Source of the DNA: Candidatus Galloscillospira excrementavium
GTDB lineage: Bacteria; Bacillota; Clostridia; Oscillospirales; Oscillospiraceae
NCBI GenBank assembly: GCA_018711785.1
Contig: DVHW01000190.1
Coordinates: 1 to 9,021 of the forward strand
Length of the DNA: 9,021 bases
Direction: 5' to 3'
The translations under genes were made by a program, and so were the position numbers. Position 1 is the stretch's first letter. Each line of letters opens with the position of its first letter. Shown here piece by piece: positions 7,662 to 9,021 of this stretch. The notes beneath the pieces are model-generated. The model was not told the DNA's origin, did not search any database, and saw nothing but the letters and a program-made list of their open reading frames with translations.

Positions 7662-7681
7662 CTGAGAGAAGAAGGCGCCCT

Positions 7682-7858
7682 ATGCCACATAGAAACGTAA
7701 ACGTTGACCTCTGTGAAAACCAAAATCTACTTTCTGTTCCCGAAAACAAATTGTATCGATACTTGAAAAAGTGCCGGAAAGAAAAGGACAGCCGCAGCAC
7801 CGCCCCTTTCACAAAAGAGACCCGTCACAGTGGAAATCATCGAACGGATGTGCTATAA
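7682..7858 (+). CDS. Doubtful small ORF, 58 residues
   Basis: ATG 7682 follows AAGAAGG (7669-7675) with a 6-base spacer, which is a good ribosome site, and the frame runs to TAA 7856-7858. The product begins MPHRNVNVDLCENQ and has a basic middle (LYRYLKKCRKEKD, about 24-36). I recognise no family, membrane span or metal motif. Against it, the last codons overlap the -35/-10 region and SOS-like box of the next gene, and base composition is AT-rich compared with neighbours. It may be a small basic protein, a decayed gene end, or chance. Confidence 0.2.
   Translation: MPHRNVNVDLCENQNLLSVPENKLYRYLKKCRKEKDSRSTAPFTKETRHSGNHRTDVL
7694..7705. repeat. Short dyad AACGT-aa-ACGTT
   Basis: AACGT (7694-7698) and ACGTT (7701-7705) are inverted copies separated by two bases; the same bases also give a tandem AAACGT pair. 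It lies in the AT-rich stretch after the hairpin-dense region, 60 bases before a second palindrome. It could be a regulator site; nothing in the sequence names the regulator. Confidence 0.25.
7753..7762. repeat. Perfect 10-bp palindrome GTATCGATAC
   Basis: GTATCGATAC reads the same on both strands and is flanked by AT-rich sequence (CAAATT before, TTGAAAAA after). It is about 70 bases upstream of the -35 box of the promoter at 7831. A protein-binding site is possible. A single palindrome of this length has modest significance. Confidence 0.25.
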
Positions 7859-7859
7859 T
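7831..7859 (+). promoter_or_regulatory. Sigma-A-type extended -10 promoter of the repair operon
   Basis: A perfect -10 box TATAAT (7854-7859) is preceded directly by TGC, making an extended -10 (TGnTATAAT). Seventeen bases upstream is TGGAAA (7831-7836), four of six matches to TTGACA. Transcription would begin near 7866, leaving a leader of about 25 bases before ATG 7891. This position also supports the chosen start of the downstream gene. Confidence 0.75.
7841..7854. promoter_or_regulatory. SOS (LexA) box-like operator inside the promoter
   Basis: CGAACGGATGTGCT fits the Bacillus-type LexA consensus CGAACRNRYGTTYC at 12 of 14 positions: the left half and the RNRY centre match fully, and the right half has GTGCT instead of GTTYC. 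It fills the spacer between the -35 and -10 boxes and touches the -10, where a repressor would block polymerase. The genes behind it are a DNA-repair-type protein and a translesion polymerase, the usual kind of LexA targets. The imperfect right half leaves real doubt. Confidence 0.45.
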
Positions 7860-7890
7860 CAGAGCAACAACACTCCGGGGAGGGCTCTCT

Positions 7891-8622
7891 ATGGCGATCG
7901 AGAACGGCGAGTGGATCATGCGTGGGCTGGACTGGGACGACCCGGCCCGCATTCAGAGCTGGGAGGAGCTCATCGGCTGGATCGACGAGCTGGGCCTCCT
8001 ACCCCTGTTCAAAAACGAGGTGGACGGCTTCTCCGTAGAGGAGAACACGGCCGACCTGGCCTGGTGGACGGGGGACGAGGAACAGGACCCCTGGGAGTGG
8101 CGGGCCCTCATCGCCCGCAGCGGCAAGGTGGCCTACGGCAAGTTCTTCGGCAAAAAGGCCGGTTTTCTCTCAAAAGCCTGGTTCCCCCACTTCGTCAACT
8201 GGCGGCGGGATGGCTATGACTTTGACAGCCGCTGGGAGGACCAGCTGGCCCCTGTGCGCCAGAAGCGGATCATGGACCGATTCTCGGAGCGGGACGAGTG
8301 GTTCTCCTCTGAGCTCAAGCGCCGGGCCGGGTTTGGCAAGGGCGGCGAGAAGAACTTCGAGGGCACGGTCACAGACCTCCAGATGGGTGGCTACCTGCTC
8401 ATCCGGGACTTCCGCCAGCGGATCAACCAGAAGGGCTTTGCCTACGGCTGGCCCATCTCGGTCTACACCACGCCGGAGGCCCTGTGGGGCTACGACCATG
8501 TCGCCTCCGCCTACTCCACAGACCCGGCGGAATCAAAGGCCCTGGTCTACGCGCAGGTGCGGAGAAGCTTCCCGGAGGCGTCGGAGGCGGAGCTGGACGC
8601 CGTGTTGGGATGGGACAAATAA
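7891..8622 (+). CDS. Conserved protein, possibly AlkZ-related (DNA repair context)
   Basis: The protein has 243 residues. ATG 7891 follows GGGGAGGG (7877-7884) by six bases and lies about 25 bases after the predicted transcript start; the frame is open further upstream but that part lies over the promoter. It is soluble, acidic and aromatic-rich, with no signal peptide or membrane span. Visible conserved-looking blocks are SWEELIGWIDELGLLPLF (23-40), DPWEWRALIARSGKVAYGKFFGKKAGF (about 67-93), AGFGKGGEKNFEGTVTDLQMGGYLLIRDF (about 147-175) and GWPISVYTTPEALWGYDHV (about 186-204). The first two resemble proteins named AlkZ-related, after the AlkZ/YcaQ interstrand-crosslink DNA glycosylase with its winged-helix repeats. 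That likeness is from memory and weak, and no catalytic residue can be assigned. The gene is 47 bases ahead of a Y-family polymerase with its own ribosome site, so the two probably share a transcript. A nucleic-acid role is inference from that context. Confidence 0.8.
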   Translation: MAIENGEWIMRGLDWDDPARIQSWEELIGWIDELGLLPLFKNEVDGFSVEENTADLAWWTGDEEQDPWEWRALIARSGKVAYGKFFGKKAGFLSKAWFPHFVNWRRDGYDFDSRWEDQLAPVRQKRIMDRFSERDEWFSSELKRRAGFGKGGEKNFEGTVTDLQMGGYLLIRDFRQRINQKGFAYGWPISVYTTPEALWGYDHVASAYSTDPAESKALVYAQVRRSFPEASEAELDAVLGWDK

Positions 8623-8669
8623 TCGGGCGCCTGCCATGCGATACTACTCAGGAAGGGAGGGAGCGGGAC

Positions 8670-9021
8670 ATGGAGGAGCGGACCTACCTCTGCTGTGACC
8701 TGAAGAGCTTTTACGCCAGCGTGGAGTGCGTGGAGCGGGGCCTGGACCCCATGACCACCAACCTGGTGGTGGCAGACCAGCGGCGGACGGACAAGACCAT
8801 TTGCCTCGCGGTCTCCCCCTCCCTGAAGGCCTACGGCATCTCTGGCCGGGCCCGGCTGTTCGAGGTGGTCCAGCGGGTGCGGGAGGTCAACGCCCGGCGG
8901 AAATGGGACGCCCCCGGCCACCAGCTCACCGGTTCCTCCTGGCATGACCCGGAGGTGCGGAACAACCCCTCCCTGGCCCTGGACTACCTGGTGGCCCCGC
9001 CCCGGATGGCACACTATCTCG
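8670..9021 (+). CDS. Y-family (UmuC/DinB-like) DNA polymerase, 3' end outside window
   Basis: The frame is open from ATG 8670 to the window end, giving 117 complete codons of a protein that normally has 400-500 residues. AGGGAGG (8654-8660) lies nine bases upstream. The N-terminal catalytic block CCDLKSFYASVECVERGLDP (8-27) contains the first metal-binding aspartate, Asp10, the steric-gate position Tyr15, and the SVE motif. Next comes a finger region, LAVSPSLKAYGISGRARLFEVVQ (about 46-68). The sequence resembles UmuC-like translesion polymerases of Clostridia, including the APPRMAHYL segment near the cut. Such enzymes copy past damaged bases and are typically induced by the SOS response; many are carried on mobile elements. 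The second catalytic carboxylate pair lies beyond the window. The gene probably belongs to one operon with the protein upstream, behind the SOS-like promoter. Confidence 0.92.
   Translation, partial: MEERTYLCCDLKSFYASVECVERGLDPMTTNLVVADQRRTDKTICLAVSPSLKAYGISGRARLFEVVQRVREVNARRKWDAPGHQLTGSSWHDPEVRNNPSLALDYLVAPPRMAHYL

Larger units (their letters stand above)
7098..7681 (+). ncRNA. Candidate large structured RNA of unknown family (gene-free, hairpin-dense region)
   Basis: No frame here reads like a protein, yet helices follow one another. Stems: 7111-7115/7133-7137 with 7118-7122/7127-7131; 7160-7165/7170-7176 with one bulged G and a GCAA loop; CAGG-ACCA-CCTG at 7233-7244; 7245-7251/7255-7261 (7 bp); 7267-7271/7299-7303 enclosing 7281-7285/7292-7296; 7308-7315/7323-7330 (8 bp); 7339-7347/7352-7360 (perfect 9 bp, cUACGg loop); 7388-7393/7415-7420; 7448-7452/7496-7500 around CGCGC-ACCA-GCGCG (7457-7470); 7551-7557/7561-7567, extendable to 12 bp with G-U pairs; 7602-7611/7652-7661 (10 bp). 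The UNCG and GNRA loops and several G-U pairs only make sense in plus-strand RNA. I match it to no family: RNase P, tmRNA, SRP RNA and group II domain V signatures are absent. GC-rich DNA folds easily, so this stays a candidate. The ends are set by the neighbouring genes, not by mapped transcript ends. Confidence 0.35.

Noticed and set aside
7098..7681. Group II intron or its remnant, suggested by GGGTGAGATTCCC and GAACACGGAAAC segments.
   Set aside because: No domain V hairpin, no GTGYG 5' end and no reverse transcriptase are present, and the intervening domain I motifs are missing.
7075..7723. Minus-strand frames of 153 and 175 codons over the hairpin-rich region, and a plus-strand frame at 7411-7665.
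   Set aside because: None has a recognisable domain or a convincing ribosome site, and the residue mix looks like translated non-coding DNA.
7771..7890. Longer N-terminus for the AlkZ-like protein starting at 7771.
   Set aside because: It would run through the extended -10 promoter, and ATG 7891 has a clear GGGGAGGG ribosome site.
1..9021. CRISPR array, tRNA, rRNA, transposase or integrase.
   Set aside because: No regularly spaced direct repeats, no tRNA-like cloverleaf with a T-loop, and no recombinase motifs were found by reading either strand.

Overview
The window looks like chromosomal DNA of a GC-rich Clostridia lineage, most like the Oscillospiraceae (Flavonifractor / Pseudoflavonifractor / Intestinimonas type). 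The reasons are strongly GC-ending codons, AGGAGG-type ribosome sites, and protein sequences of the clostridial subtypes. This assignment is inference; no marker gene is present.

Region 1 (1-6537) is a tightly packed plus-strand sugar operon. In order it holds the 3' two thirds of a glycoside hydrolase family 2 enzyme, a small GtrA-like membrane protein, an FGGY-family sugar kinase, L-arabinose isomerase (araA) and L-ribulose-5-phosphate 4-epimerase (araD). Only 3 to 38 bases separate the genes. Kinase, isomerase and epimerase together make the arabinose-to-xylulose-5-phosphate route. The GH2 enzyme is a plausible supplier of the sugar. Three bases after the araD stop comes the C-terminal quarter of a GPH-type sugar:cation symporter with no front end, probably what a deletion left of the operon's transporter. 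A strong bidirectional hairpin terminator (6579-6630) closes the unit.

Region 2 (6538-7860) is different in character. It has an AT-rich leader, a 100-residue DeoR-type HTH protein with mixed codon use, and then about 580 bases without a convincing gene. That stretch is unusually rich in hairpins, including a perfect 9-bp stem with a cUACGg tetraloop, a GNRA-capped stem, and long stems whose G-U pairs work only in plus-strand RNA. I read it as a candidate large structured RNA of unknown family. After it comes a short AT-rich stretch with palindromes and a doubtful 58-codon ORF.

Region 3 (7831-9021) is a DNA-damage module. An extended -10 promoter has a near-consensus Gram-positive SOS (LexA) box in its spacer. 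It drives a conserved protein that resembles AlkZ-related proteins, followed by the start of a Y-family translesion DNA polymerase cut by the window end.

The most interesting points are the hairpin-dense RNA candidate, the SOS-box/repair-gene pairing, and the truncated symporter behind araD.
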